Source of the DNA: Corynebacterium kutscheri
GTDB lineage: Bacteria; Actinomycetota; Actinomycetes; Mycobacteriales; Mycobacteriaceae
Length of the DNA: 64,000 nt
Reading direction: 5' to 3'
NCBI RefSeq assembly: GCF_000980835.1
Contig: NZ_CP011312.1
Location: forward strand, 744,001 to 808,000
Shown here: positions 27,898 to 36,820 of the stretch, piece by piece
Layout: the number at the start of each line of letters is the position of its first letter
Numbering within the stretch: position 1 is the stretch's first letter
Position numbers and translations under genes: made by a program
Notes under the pieces: model-generated
What the model was told of the DNA's origin: nothing
The model's database searches: none
Seen by the model: only the letters and a program-made list of their open reading frames with translations

Positions 27898-29189
27898 AAA
27901 AAGGCCTCTCGTATTCGTCGCCACGGGTCAGTAACAATATGTCGGTTACCACTTAGGGTGGAAATGCTTAGTACAGATCTATTCTCCCGGTAGCGAGGCC
28001 ACCATGGCTGAATACCACGGGTGAAGTCCAACACGGTGGTAAATACATTTTCACGCATGGCTTGTGGTGCACTGATATCTACTTCACTAGGACGCTGTGG
28101 ATGGGTAAGCAAAGTATCGTGATTACCAAAGAACCAGGAAATATCACAGCAATGCACAGCCGGATGCTCATCATCTCCTTGATACAGAATTGCCCATAGA
28201 TTTTCTGGTCCATGTTCTACAGTTTCTGTTACCCAGCGCAGGATTAATGAATCGCTAAGAAAAGAAACAAAAAAGTGTTGCTCCGGTGGCTGGTAGGTCT
28301 TTGCAATACCAGCCATTGTGATGACCAGTCGAGGCAAGAATCGTTTGCTTAAACGATTCCTATCTAATGCCACAGCATGATCATGACGATAAAACTCATG
28401 GCTTGTTGCTGAGACGATAATGGGAATATCTACTAGTTCTTGAGCAGTAAAAGGTGCTGGCCCAAAGGGACAGTCATAGAAAAATAATCGCCAAAAACGG
28501 AAATTAATTCGTTCTCGTTTCTTTTTATCAATTCGGCTTAATTGCTTGGGAGTAATTGCAGTGCTTGCTATTGTTCTTAAGGCGGATTTACGTTTTTCAA
28601 AAGGCACGCGAGGAAAGCTAGGCGACATTGCCCATGCTCTGCGGAACATACCCTGGTAGTGATCACGTCGGCACAGCCACAATACAATTCCTGCTCCCGC
28701 AGATTGTCCGGCAAGAGTGACATTTGTGGGATCGCCACCGAATTCTTCAATATGTTTTTGGATCCAGCTTAAACCTAACTGACAATCGTCAATGCCACGA
28801 TAATGATGGGCAGTTTCATGAGGAAACCGAGCAAAACCATCCATCCCGAGCCGATAAGAAAGAGAAACCACAATAACGCCTTGTTGAGCAAGCGCAGTGG
28901 CATCAAACCAGGGTTCATCGCGATTACCTTGAATATAAGCACCGCCATGGATAAAAGCGATTACTGGTAAATCTGCACCAGGACGAGTATTGATAGGTGT
29001 CGTGACATCCAGACATAGTGTGTTACTACTAGAAATAGCAGAGTGTGGATCGCTAAGAAGCTCAGCTGGATATAAGCCGTGATAGGTGGCAAAAGGTAAA
29101 GCAGAGAAGTGCCTGACATTGTCACGGACAGAACCTTGAAAACGAGCAGTGGCACTAAAGACATAATCTTGTGACCAGTTTTCAGACAT
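27894..29189 (-). CDS. Type B carboxylesterase
   Basis: A 431-residue cytosolic alpha/beta hydrolase of the carboxylesterase/lipase family. The oxyanion motif FIHGGAYIQGN and the nucleophile elbow LAGQSAGAG put the serine near 162. No signal peptide is visible. Its natural ester substrate is unknown. Its stop overlaps the kinase start by four bases; the divergent M3 peptidase begins 31 bp upstream. Confidence 0.88.
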   Translation of the reverse strand: MSENWSQDYVFSATARFQGSVRDNVRHFSALPFATYHGLYPAELLSDPHSAISSSNTLCLDVTTPINTRPGADLPVIAFIHGGAYIQGNRDEPWFDATALAQQGVIVVSLSYRLGMDGFARFPHETAHHYRGIDDCQLGLSWIQKHIEEFGGDPTNVTLAGQSAGAGIVLWLCRRDHYQGMFRRAWAMSPSFPRVPFEKRKSALRTIASTAITPKQLSRIDKKKRERINFRFWRLFFYDCPFGPAPFTAQELVDIPIIVSATSHEFYRHDHAVALDRNRLSKRFLPRLVITMAGIAKTYQPPEQHFFVSFLSDSLILRWVTETVEHGPENLWAILYQGDDEHPAVHCCDISWFFGNHDTLLTHPQRPSEVDISAPQAMRENVFTTVLDFTRGIQPWWPRYRENRSVLSISTLSGNRHIVTDPWRRIREAFL

Positions 29190-29220
29190 GGTTAAACTCT
29201 AGCAACTACTATGAAGAGTC

Positions 29221-31299
29221 ATGACTAACCCATTGCTTAACTCCTCAGAACTTCCTTATCATTTACCACCTTTTGCTGAAATCACAATTGATCATTATCG
29301 GCCAGCCTTTGAACAAGCTTTAGCGCGTCATAAGGAAGAAATAATCCAGATTACTACCAGTCAGGCTGCGCCTACTTGGAGTAACACAGTTGAAGCGTTG
29401 GAAGCATCGGGACAAGATTTAGCTCGAGTATCAGCAGTGTTTTTTAATCTTTATAGCACTGATGCTAATGAAGAAATGAATGAGATTGCTGCCTGGGTGG
29501 CGCCACTGCTTTCCGAACATTCGGATTCTATTTATCTTAATCAGGAATTATTAGCACGCTTTAAGGCTGTCGATATACCAAATGATGGCGAGTCGCAGCG
29601 TCTTTATGAGCACTGGATGCGTCAATTTGCACGCCATGGCGCATTGCTTAACGATGATGACCGGAAACAACTAAGTGAAATTAACGCTCGCTTATCAGTT
29701 TTAGCCGATGAGTTTGGCCGAAACCTATTAGCTGAGACTCGTGAACTGGCTGTGATTTTTGTAGCAAAAGACGAACTAGCTGGGTTAAGTGCAGAACGAA
29801 TTGCTTCTGCTGCTAAAGATGCAGAACAACATGGACAAAGTGGATTTGTTTTGCCATTGGGGTTACCTAGTGTACAAGATGAACAAGCCAGCCTTCATAG
29901 CAAGCAATCGCGAGAGAAACTCTATCAGGCTTCTTTAGCACGAGGAATGAAGTCCAACCCTGAGGTACTGCTAGAAATTGTTCGCCTACGGGCGAAAAAA
30001 GCTGCCTTACTTGGTTATAAAAATCATGCTGAATATGTTATTGAGGAAGAAACTGCCGAAAGCGTAGCGGCTGTTCATGATTTACTCTATAGTCTTAGTC
30101 CCCAGGCTGCTACCAATGCACGCAATGAACATAAGTTGCTCAGTGAGGCTGCACGACTTGCTGCCGATACGAGTGGTAAACAGATAGGTGATCAAGAAAC
30201 ACTTGTTGGTGCTGCCGACTGGCCGTATTGGGAAGCGCAGGTTCGAGCTCGCGATTTTCATTTAGATGAGGATGAACTTTCTGCATATTTTCCTCTGCGT
30301 CAAGCACTTGTTGATGGTGTATTTTTTGCTGCGGCTAGGCTATACGGTATTAGCATTAGCGCGCGGAAAGATTTATCTGGTTATGCCGATGATGTTGAGG
30401 TATGGGAAGTAAAAGATGCAGATGGTAGCGGTTTAGGATTGTTTATCACTGACTACTATGCGCGTCCATCAAAACGCGGTGGCGCTTGGATGTCGGAGTT
30501 TGTTAGCCAATCACAACTACTAGCTACCAAACCAGTGGTAGTTAATGTTATGGGGATTACCAAACCCGCTGATGGTAGTGATGCACTATTGAGCATTGAT
30601 CAATTACGTACCTTATTCCATGAGTTTGGGCATGGTTTACATGGTCTCTTGTCGCAGGTCCGATATCCTAGTTTCTCTGGTACTAATGTGCCTCGCGATT
30701 ATGTTGAGTTTCCCTCGCAGATCAATGAGAACTGGGCTTTTGAACCTACGGTATTAAAAAATTACGCTCGTCACGTAGTTACTGGTGAGGTTATTCCTGA
30801 TCGGCTCGTTTCTGCCATGAATAAGGCACGCCAATTTGGACAAGGTTTTGCTACCAGCGAATATTTAGCTGCGGCAATTATTGATCTGGCTTGGCACACT
30901 GTGAGCGTAGAAGAAGCAGATTTACTTACCCCAGCAGATATTGAAAGCTTTGAGCACAAAGCTCTAGAAGATGCTGGTTTAACGGTGCCCGGAATTGCGC
31001 CAAGGTACCGCTCGACTTATTTCAATCACATTTTTGCCGGTGGTTATTCTGCGGGATATTATTCCTATCTATGGGCCGAAGCACTAGATGCAGATGGTTT
31101 TGATTGGTTTATCACGAGCAAAGCAGCCGGTGATTATGCCGATGAAGTATCGGTACGACGAGCAGGCGAGCGGTTTAGACAATTAGTGCTCTCTCGAGGT
31201 GGCGCAGATGATTTTAAAACCGCTTTTGAAAATCTTCGCGGACGTGAAAAAGATGTAGAACCTTTATTAAAGCGTCGTGGCCTTAGCGGAGCCGTATAA
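29221..31299 (+). CDS. dcp: M3 family peptidyl-dipeptidase / oligopeptidase
   Basis: A 692-residue zinc metallopeptidase. The zinc motif LFHEFGHGLHG (HExxH) lies at about 464–474, with the third ligand in the DYVEFPSQINENW segment. Family features also include GGAWMSEFVSQS and the C-terminal YYSYLWAEALDADGF block. It cleaves dipeptides from peptide ends in the cytosol. No signal peptide is visible. Two tiny membrane-protein genes follow within ten bases. Confidence 0.95.
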   Translation: MTNPLLNSSELPYHLPPFAEITIDHYRPAFEQALARHKEEIIQITTSQAAPTWSNTVEALEASGQDLARVSAVFFNLYSTDANEEMNEIAAWVAPLLSEHSDSIYLNQELLARFKAVDIPNDGESQRLYEHWMRQFARHGALLNDDDRKQLSEINARLSVLADEFGRNLLAETRELAVIFVAKDELAGLSAERIASAAKDAEQHGQSGFVLPLGLPSVQDEQASLHSKQSREKLYQASLARGMKSNPEVLLEIVRLRAKKAALLGYKNHAEYVIEEETAESVAAVHDLLYSLSPQAATNARNEHKLLSEAARLAADTSGKQIGDQETLVGAADWPYWEAQVRARDFHLDEDELSAYFPLRQALVDGVFFAAARLYGISISARKDLSGYADDVEVWEVKDADGSGLGLFITDYYARPSKRGGAWMSEFVSQSQLLATKPVVVNVMGITKPADGSDALLSIDQLRTLFHEFGHGLHGLLSQVRYPSFSGTNVPRDYVEFPSQINENWAFEPTVLKNYARHVVTGEVIPDRLVSAMNKARQFGQGFATSEYLAAAIIDLAWHTVSVEEADLLTPADIESFEHKALEDAGLTVPGIAPRYRSTYFNHIFAGGYSAGYYSYLWAEALDADGFDWFITSKAAGDYADEVSVRRAGERFRQLVLSRGGADDFKTAFENLRGREKDVEPLLKRRGLSGAV

Positions 31300-31302
31300 A
31301 TA

Positions 31303-31503
31303 ATGACGGAATTTCTAGATGAGATTAGCCAGTTTTTAACCGCTTCCCCCTTATGGGTGCAAGCACCTATTATGCTTGTTTTTGTTATTCCATTGTGTGC
31401 GCTTTTAGCCTACGGTTGGCTGCGCAGCATTGATGCTATTAGTGTGTATCTTTCCAAGATAGGCGCTAAGGTGGGTAAGCACCACTTAAGAGAAGGCGAA
31501 TAG
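31303..31503 (+). CDS. Small single-helix membrane protein
   Basis: A 66-residue protein with one hydrophobic helix at about 18–40 (VQAPIMLVFVIPLCALLAYGWL) and a basic C-terminal tail. It begins three bases after dcp, so the two are co-translated. No family is recognised. The even spacing and the second small gene after it suggest a real gene rather than chance. Confidence 0.65.
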   Translation: MTEFLDEISQFLTASPLWVQAPIMLVFVIPLCALLAYGWLRSIDAISVYLSKIGAKVGKHHLREGE

Positions 31504-31506
31504 GTG

Positions 31507-31647
31507 ATGGCAAACCCAGAGGAATTGCGTAAAAAAGATCAGCAACTGCCTAGAAACAAGCGTCGCTATCCACAATCTAGAGTGACTCAAACGTTGTATT
31601 TGCTATTGATTTTAGTGTTCGTGGCGTGGCTGATTTCTTTGCTTTAA
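31507..31647 (+). CDS. Very small C-terminally anchored membrane protein
   Basis: A 46-residue frame (MANPEELRKKDQQLPRNKRR…) beginning three bases after the previous small gene. A GTG one codon earlier is an alternative start. The N-terminal half is strongly charged and the C-terminal 18 residues are a hydrophobic helix ending FVAWLISLL, a tail-anchor arrangement. No family is recognised. It ends eight bases before a strong terminator. Confidence 0.6.
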   Translation: MANPEELRKKDQQLPRNKRRYPQSRVTQTLYLLLILVFVAWLISLL

Positions 31648-31654
31648 TTTAAAT

Positions 31655-31699
31655 AAGAACTGGCGTCGATAAGTCTTATGCTTATCGACGCCAGTTCTT
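31655..31699. terminator. Terminator formed by an inverted CGTCGATAAG pair
   Basis: A perfect 19-bp stem (31655–31673 with 31681–31699) and 7-nt loop, flanked by A-rich and T-rich bases. Each arm contains one copy of the word CGTCGATAAG that recurs through the window. It lies between the dcp operon and malQ and can stop both. Confidence 0.9.
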
Positions 31700-31731
31700 C
31701 TAGTCAGGCGCAGTAAAAATTGCAGTAGAAA

Positions 31732-33876
31732 TTACCGTTGCGAGGCCTGTGCTACTTTTTGGTAAAGGCGATTATCAGCTAATTGTTCGATAGTAATTGC
31801 CGTACCAGTGCTATCAGTAAGTGGTACACACCAGTTCGGATAGAGATCATTTGTGGTACCGGGTTGATTTTGGGCACGCTTATCACCAACCATGTCTACT
31901 AAAGACATACAGGTTAAAGCACTTGGCGTACCGGCTAAGAAGCGGTGCAAAGCTGTAATGAGTGTTTCCGTATCGCCACGCTGGTTTCGCGGAATACCAT
32001 AAAAATTATCGACAACCTCGTTATCTTCGAAGCCACCTTCTTCTTTTACCCGGGTAAGAATCTCTGCTTGCCACTGTAAATCAATGGTGTTTTCAGTTTC
32101 TACATCGGTTGTAAGGATACCCAGGCGATCGCGTAAAGCAATATGTTCGCCCTCTAAATAACCTGCAGTTGGTGGGAGATCATGAGTACTCACCGAGCTT
32201 AATGCCAATGGACGATATTCGTGTTGGTGGCGAGGCCCACCATGTGGTGAGGATTCAAACCAGACAATTGACGTACCCATAATTCCACGACTAGCCAAGA
32301 AATCTTGAACCCATGGTTCGAAAGTACCTAGGTCTTCACCGATAACGACCGCATTGGCGCGCTCAGCTTCGAGCGCCAAAATTCCAACCAACGCCTCGTG
32401 GTCAAAATTGACGTAGGTACCCGTTGATGGGTGCTGTAGGCGTGGAATCCAGAATAAACGGAAAAGACCAAGTACGTGGTCTACTCGAATACCACCAGAA
32501 TGACGTAGTACAGTGCGAAGCAGATCACGCCATGGAATATAGCCTTGTTCTGCAAGTAACTCAGGATGCCATGGTGGTTGTGACCAGTCTTGACCATGAT
32601 GGTTGTAATTATCTGGTGGTGCACCTACTGAAGCAAGTGGTGCGAGCACGTTTTTAAGCGTAGCGGCATCAGCACCACCTGGGTGAACACCTACTGCGAG
32701 GTCAGCCATAATTCCGATGCGCATGCCTGCGTCAATTGCGGCTGATTGAGCGGCTCCCAGCTGTTGATCGCAAATCCATTGCAACCACATGTAGAAGTTA
32801 ACCAGCTCTGCTTTATCTGGCAACACAGAGTGGCTGGCAGCAAGATGATGTGCTTCAATTTCTTGTTCAGCACACCACGTTGCAAAGTCGTAGAGACCTT
32901 GACCTTCATTAGCGAGATAGTCTTGGAAGTCTTGTTCTCGTGCTGGCTCACGCTGACAAGCAAAGATTTCTCGTAGTACCTGAAGCTTCGCCTCGTAAAT
33001 AGGATTGCGTTCAATATAATCCGCAGAAGTATTAAGTTCACGGAACTCGTTAGCTAACTCTTCGATATCGGCTTGAGTTTCTTCATCAAGAGCTAAAAGT
33101 TCTGGAATATCTTCGATACGGATATAAATAGGATTAGTAAAACGACGGGTGGTAGGTAGATACGGCGAATCCTCTACGGGGGCGAATGGTTCTGCTGCAT
33201 GCATCGGATTAATTAATAAGAAATCTGCGCCAGCAGTACGTGCCACAGTATCGGCAAGGTGACCGAGGTCATTGAAATCGCCCATACCCCATGAGTTTTG
33301 GGAGCGTACCGAGTAAATTTGTGCCATAACGCCAGTAACAGGCTTGTTAAGCAGTCGGTCAGTCGTCGATAGGCGCTGTGGGGTAACGATGAGGAAACAA
33401 CTTGCGGTGAGATCTTCGGAACGCAAAGTTACAGTATGCCAACCAAGCGGGAGATCAGCTGGTAACCGGAAGGAGGCCTCACCATAGCTCACACCGTCGA
33501 ATGTACGTGGTGCGGTCCAATTTTCTACTTGTTCAGGGACAACAACAGACCCATCTTCGAGAGTGACCTCAATGTCGGCGGGTGCACCATCGATAACATG
33601 AACTGGAAATATATAGTCGTGACCCTGTACCGAAACAATACAGCGAGGTAACGGTCGTTTAAACTCATCGGCGTAACGCTTTTCGATGGCTTGACGGATT
33701 TCTTCTTCCGAAGGCATGTCGGCGGTGCCTAACTCTACTCCTAAGGCGCGTAGTGTTTTGACCAGCGTATCTTCAGAAACATCGATCTGTGTGCCACCGA
33801 AACCGGTATATGACCATGACACGTTGTGCGCGGCTGCAAGCTCGCGAAGTGAATCTATGTATCCCACTCGTGCCAT
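31732..33876 (-). CDS. malQ: 4-alpha-glucanotransferase (amylomaltase)
   Basis: A 714-residue GH77 enzyme that transfers maltosyl and longer units between malto-oligosaccharides. Catalytic blocks visible are GGIRVDHVLGLFRLFWIP, VVIGEDLGTFEPWV and SSVSTHDLPPTAGYLEGEH, holding the nucleophile Asp, acid/base Glu and third Asp. The N-terminal about 170 residues form the extra beta domains found in actinobacterial MalQ. Divergent from the acyl-CoA synthetase gene. Confidence 0.96.
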   Translation of the reverse strand: MARVGYIDSLRELAAAHNVSWSYTGFGGTQIDVSEDTLVKTLRALGVELGTADMPSEEEIRQAIEKRYADEFKRPLPRCIVSVQGHDYIFPVHVIDGAPADIEVTLEDGSVVVPEQVENWTAPRTFDGVSYGEASFRLPADLPLGWHTVTLRSEDLTASCFLIVTPQRLSTTDRLLNKPVTGVMAQIYSVRSQNSWGMGDFNDLGHLADTVARTAGADFLLINPMHAAEPFAPVEDSPYLPTTRRFTNPIYIRIEDIPELLALDEETQADIEELANEFRELNTSADYIERNPIYEAKLQVLREIFACQREPAREQDFQDYLANEGQGLYDFATWCAEQEIEAHHLAASHSVLPDKAELVNFYMWLQWICDQQLGAAQSAAIDAGMRIGIMADLAVGVHPGGADAATLKNVLAPLASVGAPPDNYNHHGQDWSQPPWHPELLAEQGYIPWRDLLRTVLRHSGGIRVDHVLGLFRLFWIPRLQHPSTGTYVNFDHEALVGILALEAERANAVVIGEDLGTFEPWVQDFLASRGIMGTSIVWFESSPHGGPRHQHEYRPLALSSVSTHDLPPTAGYLEGEHIALRDRLGILTTDVETENTIDLQWQAEILTRVKEEGGFEDNEVVDNFYGIPRNQRGDTETLITALHRFLAGTPSALTCMSLVDMVGDKRAQNQPGTTNDLYPNWCVPLTDSTGTAITIEQLADNRLYQKVAQASQR

Positions 33877-33961
33877 TGTGCCACCTTAGCGGTGTCTTCG
33901 CCCAAAAATGTGGAGTTTATGACATGCTAGAGCTCAAGAAAATATATAAGGGGATATTCAA

Positions 33962-35794
33962 GTGCGAGAAATTAGCGGTCGAGCGACTTTTGAAATTAAA
34001 GAAAACGAAACCTGTCTGAGCCAGTTACTAGCGGTGGCGCAGGCACGCCCATATGGTGTGATGTACACCCGACCAAAAAACTTTGAATGGGTTAACGTTA
34101 CTGGTGCAGAATTTGTTGAAGAGGTATATGCAGTAGCCAAGGGCTTTATTGCAGCTGGGGTACAACAAGGTGACCGGGTAGCGTTACTGAGTGAGACCCG
34201 ATACGAATGGTCACTACTTGATTTTGCTATTTGGGCAGCAGGAGCGGTATCAGTTCCTATTTATGGTTCTAGCTCTTTGAAACAGATCGAATGGATCATT
34301 GAAGACTCTGGGGCAGTTTTTGCAATAACTGAGACTCGTGATCATACCGACCTCATGTCACATCTGGTTCTTGGCGAAGACGGTAAGGCAGAGCTAAAGA
34401 GTTCGCCAAGTAAATTACGCCGTATTTTGGAGATCAATTCTTCCGCGATTTCTACTTTAAAATTTGAGGGTCGTGGGGTGGATTCTTCGGTAGTCGATGA
34501 GCGTATTGCCGCGGTTGTTGCCGATGATCTTGCCACCTTGGTTTATACCTCTGGAACTACTGGTCGGCCCAAAGGATGCCGGCTTACACATCGCAATTGG
34601 CTAAGCCAAGTACGTGGTTTGCTGACTCACCCAATTGGTGGAATTGCGGTGCCGGGCAACCGAGTGCTCACATTTTTGCCTATGGCACATGTGCTTTCGC
34701 ATGCAGTGTCATTGGCGATTGCACTTTCTGGTGCCGCACAGTCACATTGGTCAGATTTTTCTACCCTTAGCGTTGAATTCCAGCGTGCACGACCAAATCT
34801 CATTTTGGGCGTGCCGCGAGTATTTGAAAAAGTAAAAAATGGTGCTCGTGCTAATGCTGCTGAAGGTGGACCAGTTAAGGCAGCACTTTTCGATCAAGCA
34901 GTAAAAGTTGCTGATGAGTATTCACGCGCTATGGATACCCCGCAGGGTCCATCGCGACTGTTAAAGATGCGTCATGCTACTTTCGACAAGTTGGTGTACT
35001 CAAAGATCCGTGCGGCTATGGGTGGCGAAGTACGTTACGCAATTTCTGGTGGTTCTGCTATCGGTCATGATGTATTGCACTTCTTTAGAGGTATTGGTAC
35101 CCCTATTTACGAAGGTTATGGACTTACCGAAACCACGGCTGCGGCAACGGTTGATTTTACGAATCAGCTCATTGGTTCTGTTGGTGTTCCGGTAGGGGAT
35201 ACGGCTATTCGGATTAATGAGGATTCAGAAATACTTGTTAAAGGCAGCATTGTTTTTGATGGTTATTGGAATAATGAAGAAGCTACCGCAGCGGCCTTCG
35301 ATGAAGAAGGCTGGTTTAATACCGGCGATTTAGGTGAGATTCTTGATAGCGGCCAGTTAGTGATTACGGGTCGAAAGAAAGATCTTATTGTTACCGCTGG
35401 TGGAAAAAATGTGTCCCCGGGTCCATTAGAAGATAGTTTGCGTGCTCATCCACTTATTAGTCAGGCGATGGTGGTCGGCGATGGTAAACCTTTTGTTGGT
35501 TTGTTGGTTACCTTGGACGAGGATGCATTAAAACGATGGAAGCTTAATCACAATATCCCTGAATCACGTGGGGTGAAAGAATTAGCTACTGATCCAGTAC
35601 TTCGAGCAGAAATCCAGGATGCAATTAACGCAACTAACTCAATGGTTTCACATGCTGAGGCGATTAAAAAATTCTACATTTTAGATAAAGATCTTACTGA
35701 GGGAGCCGATGAGCTTACCCCAACGATGAAGGTCAAAAGAAATGTGGTGGCTCGTCGCTACGCAGCAGAAATTGATCGGCTTTACCGACGCTAA
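33962..35794 (+). CDS. Long-chain fatty-acid–CoA ligase (FadD15-like)
   Basis: A 610-residue ANL-superfamily adenylating enzyme that activates long-chain fatty acids with ATP and CoA. The P-loop reads LVYTSGTTGRPKGC, followed by GYGLTETTAA, the hinge DLGEILDSGQLVITGRKKDLIV (split in the family as GRKKD) and the catalytic lysine in TPTMKVKRN near the C-terminus. GTG start. It lies next to malQ, the same neighbour as in C. glutamicum. Confidence 0.93.
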   Translation: MREISGRATFEIKENETCLSQLLAVAQARPYGVMYTRPKNFEWVNVTGAEFVEEVYAVAKGFIAAGVQQGDRVALLSETRYEWSLLDFAIWAAGAVSVPIYGSSSLKQIEWIIEDSGAVFAITETRDHTDLMSHLVLGEDGKAELKSSPSKLRRILEINSSAISTLKFEGRGVDSSVVDERIAAVVADDLATLVYTSGTTGRPKGCRLTHRNWLSQVRGLLTHPIGGIAVPGNRVLTFLPMAHVLSHAVSLAIALSGAAQSHWSDFSTLSVEFQRARPNLILGVPRVFEKVKNGARANAAEGGPVKAALFDQAVKVADEYSRAMDTPQGPSRLLKMRHATFDKLVYSKIRAAMGGEVRYAISGGSAIGHDVLHFFRGIGTPIYEGYGLTETTAAATVDFTNQLIGSVGVPVGDTAIRINEDSEILVKGSIVFDGYWNNEEATAAAFDEEGWFNTGDLGEILDSGQLVITGRKKDLIVTAGGKNVSPGPLEDSLRAHPLISQAMVVGDGKPFVGLLVTLDEDALKRWKLNHNIPESRGVKELATDPVLRAEIQDAINATNSMVSHAEAIKKFYILDKDLTEGADELTPTMKVKRNVVARRYAAEIDRLYRR

Positions 35795-35820
35795 AAATCA
35801 TTGAACTAGCTAGCAAATAG

Positions 35821-35866
35821 AAAATCCTGCTGAGTAAAAACTCTTTAGCAGGATTTTTCTATTTTT
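35821..35866 (+). terminator. Terminator after acyl-CoA synthetase gene
   Basis: 35821–35831 pairs with 35847–35857 (11 bp); an inner GAGT/ACTC pair (35832–35835 with 35840–35843) closes the loop. T-rich sequence follows. Confidence 0.88.
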
Positions 35867-35992
35867 AACACGACTTATTGAGCTGGCAGCATTATTGAGT
35901 ACGACGATAGATGTTTGTGGAACCGATAGTTTTACGGCGCGCCAACAGCAAAAGTCTCGTTTACTCCTTTAGAGTTTTCATTCGTGAGAACG

Positions 35993-36019
35993 GATAAGTT
36001 TTAGCGAACTTATCTTTGT
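35993..36019. promoter_or_regulatory. Inverted repeat upstream of the gene at 36065
   Basis: GATAAGTT (35993–36000) and AACTTATC (36007–36014) are perfect 8-bp arms around TTAGCG, followed by TTTGTT. It could be an operator or an attenuator 50 bp before the start codon. Confidence 0.4.
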
Positions 36020-36064
36020 TATTGGCAGGCTATGCAGGATGAATCTTCAAGGGGGTAGAACCGT

Positions 36065-36745
36065 ATGCGGGTAGCAGATGCAACGCTTCGGCATCGGGAA
36101 CTTACCCAAGAAGTATTTAATATCGGCGATGAAGTAGCGACCTACATTGAAAATTTGGCCGAGGCAATTGCCGATTGGGATGGCGAGCTTGTTGAGGATT
36201 GTTTAGCAGAGTTTACTGAAATTATTGACGATGCTCGTCGAGATGCCCGCATTGTTATTACTGAACTTATTGGCCTGCGACAAGCACTAACCTCTGGTAT
36301 TGCTTCTGGCACTATTTCCATAGGTATGCTTACTACCAAAACGGTAGCGCGCCCGGTAGTTATTCGAGCAGAAGATTTACGCACTCGGTTTCCAATCCAA
36401 CAATCACCAGTTATGGTTGGTGAGTTGACTATGGCGCTTGAATCACGCACAGAACTGATGGGGGAGTATCTTTCCCATATTGTGGAATGGGTGCTTGCGG
36501 ATACCGAACGGGCAGCCAGAGAAATTGGTACCTTATCTTTGCCAGTACTTTTCTCGCGTGTTTCTGAAGCAGTAACCTCGGCAGCATATGCTTGGTTGGA
36601 AGCTGTGGCTTGGGAACATCCAGCATTTGCTCGTACTATGCGCGGTAATAATCCTCCATCTTTTCTTAATGAGCGTGTTCGCATTGATGCGATTGTGGCG
36701 CGAGTTATTACCAAACGTAAACAGCACGCTACGGATGCTTCCTAA
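36065..36745 (+). CDS. Conserved corynebacterial protein of unknown function
   Basis: A 226-residue soluble, mostly helical protein. No transmembrane helix, signal peptide or catalytic motif is seen. The N-terminal half is acidic (AEAIADWDGELVEDCLAEF), the middle holds a short Ser/Thr/Gly patch, and the C-terminus is basic. AAGGGGGT is a good ribosome-binding site. It sits between fadD15-like and hemW, a position seen for an uncharacterised gene in related genomes. I do not recognise a family. Confidence 0.65.
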   Translation: MRVADATLRHRELTQEVFNIGDEVATYIENLAEAIADWDGELVEDCLAEFTEIIDDARRDARIVITELIGLRQALTSGIASGTISIGMLTTKTVARPVVIRAEDLRTRFPIQQSPVMVGELTMALESRTELMGEYLSHIVEWVLADTERAAREIGTLSLPVLFSRVSEAVTSAAYAWLEAVAWEHPAFARTMRGNNPPSFLNERVRIDAIVARVITKRKQHATDAS

Positions 36746-36804
36746 AATTTGAGAAGATCATGCTTTATAACAAGCCATGATCGTAACTTAAGGATTGATG
36801 TCCT

Positions 36805-36810
36805 TATAAT
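36805..36810 (+). promoter_or_regulatory. -10 element of hemW
   Basis: A perfect TATAAT ends ten bases before the hemW ATG, giving a leader of only a few bases; no clear -35. Confidence 0.5.
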
Positions 36811-36820
36811 AAGACTTCAT

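Noticed and set aside
36142..36714. 190-codon ORF antisense to the gene at 36065
   Set aside because: Ser/Thr/Ile-rich shadow frame; the plus-strand gene has a good ribosome-binding site and place in a conserved order.
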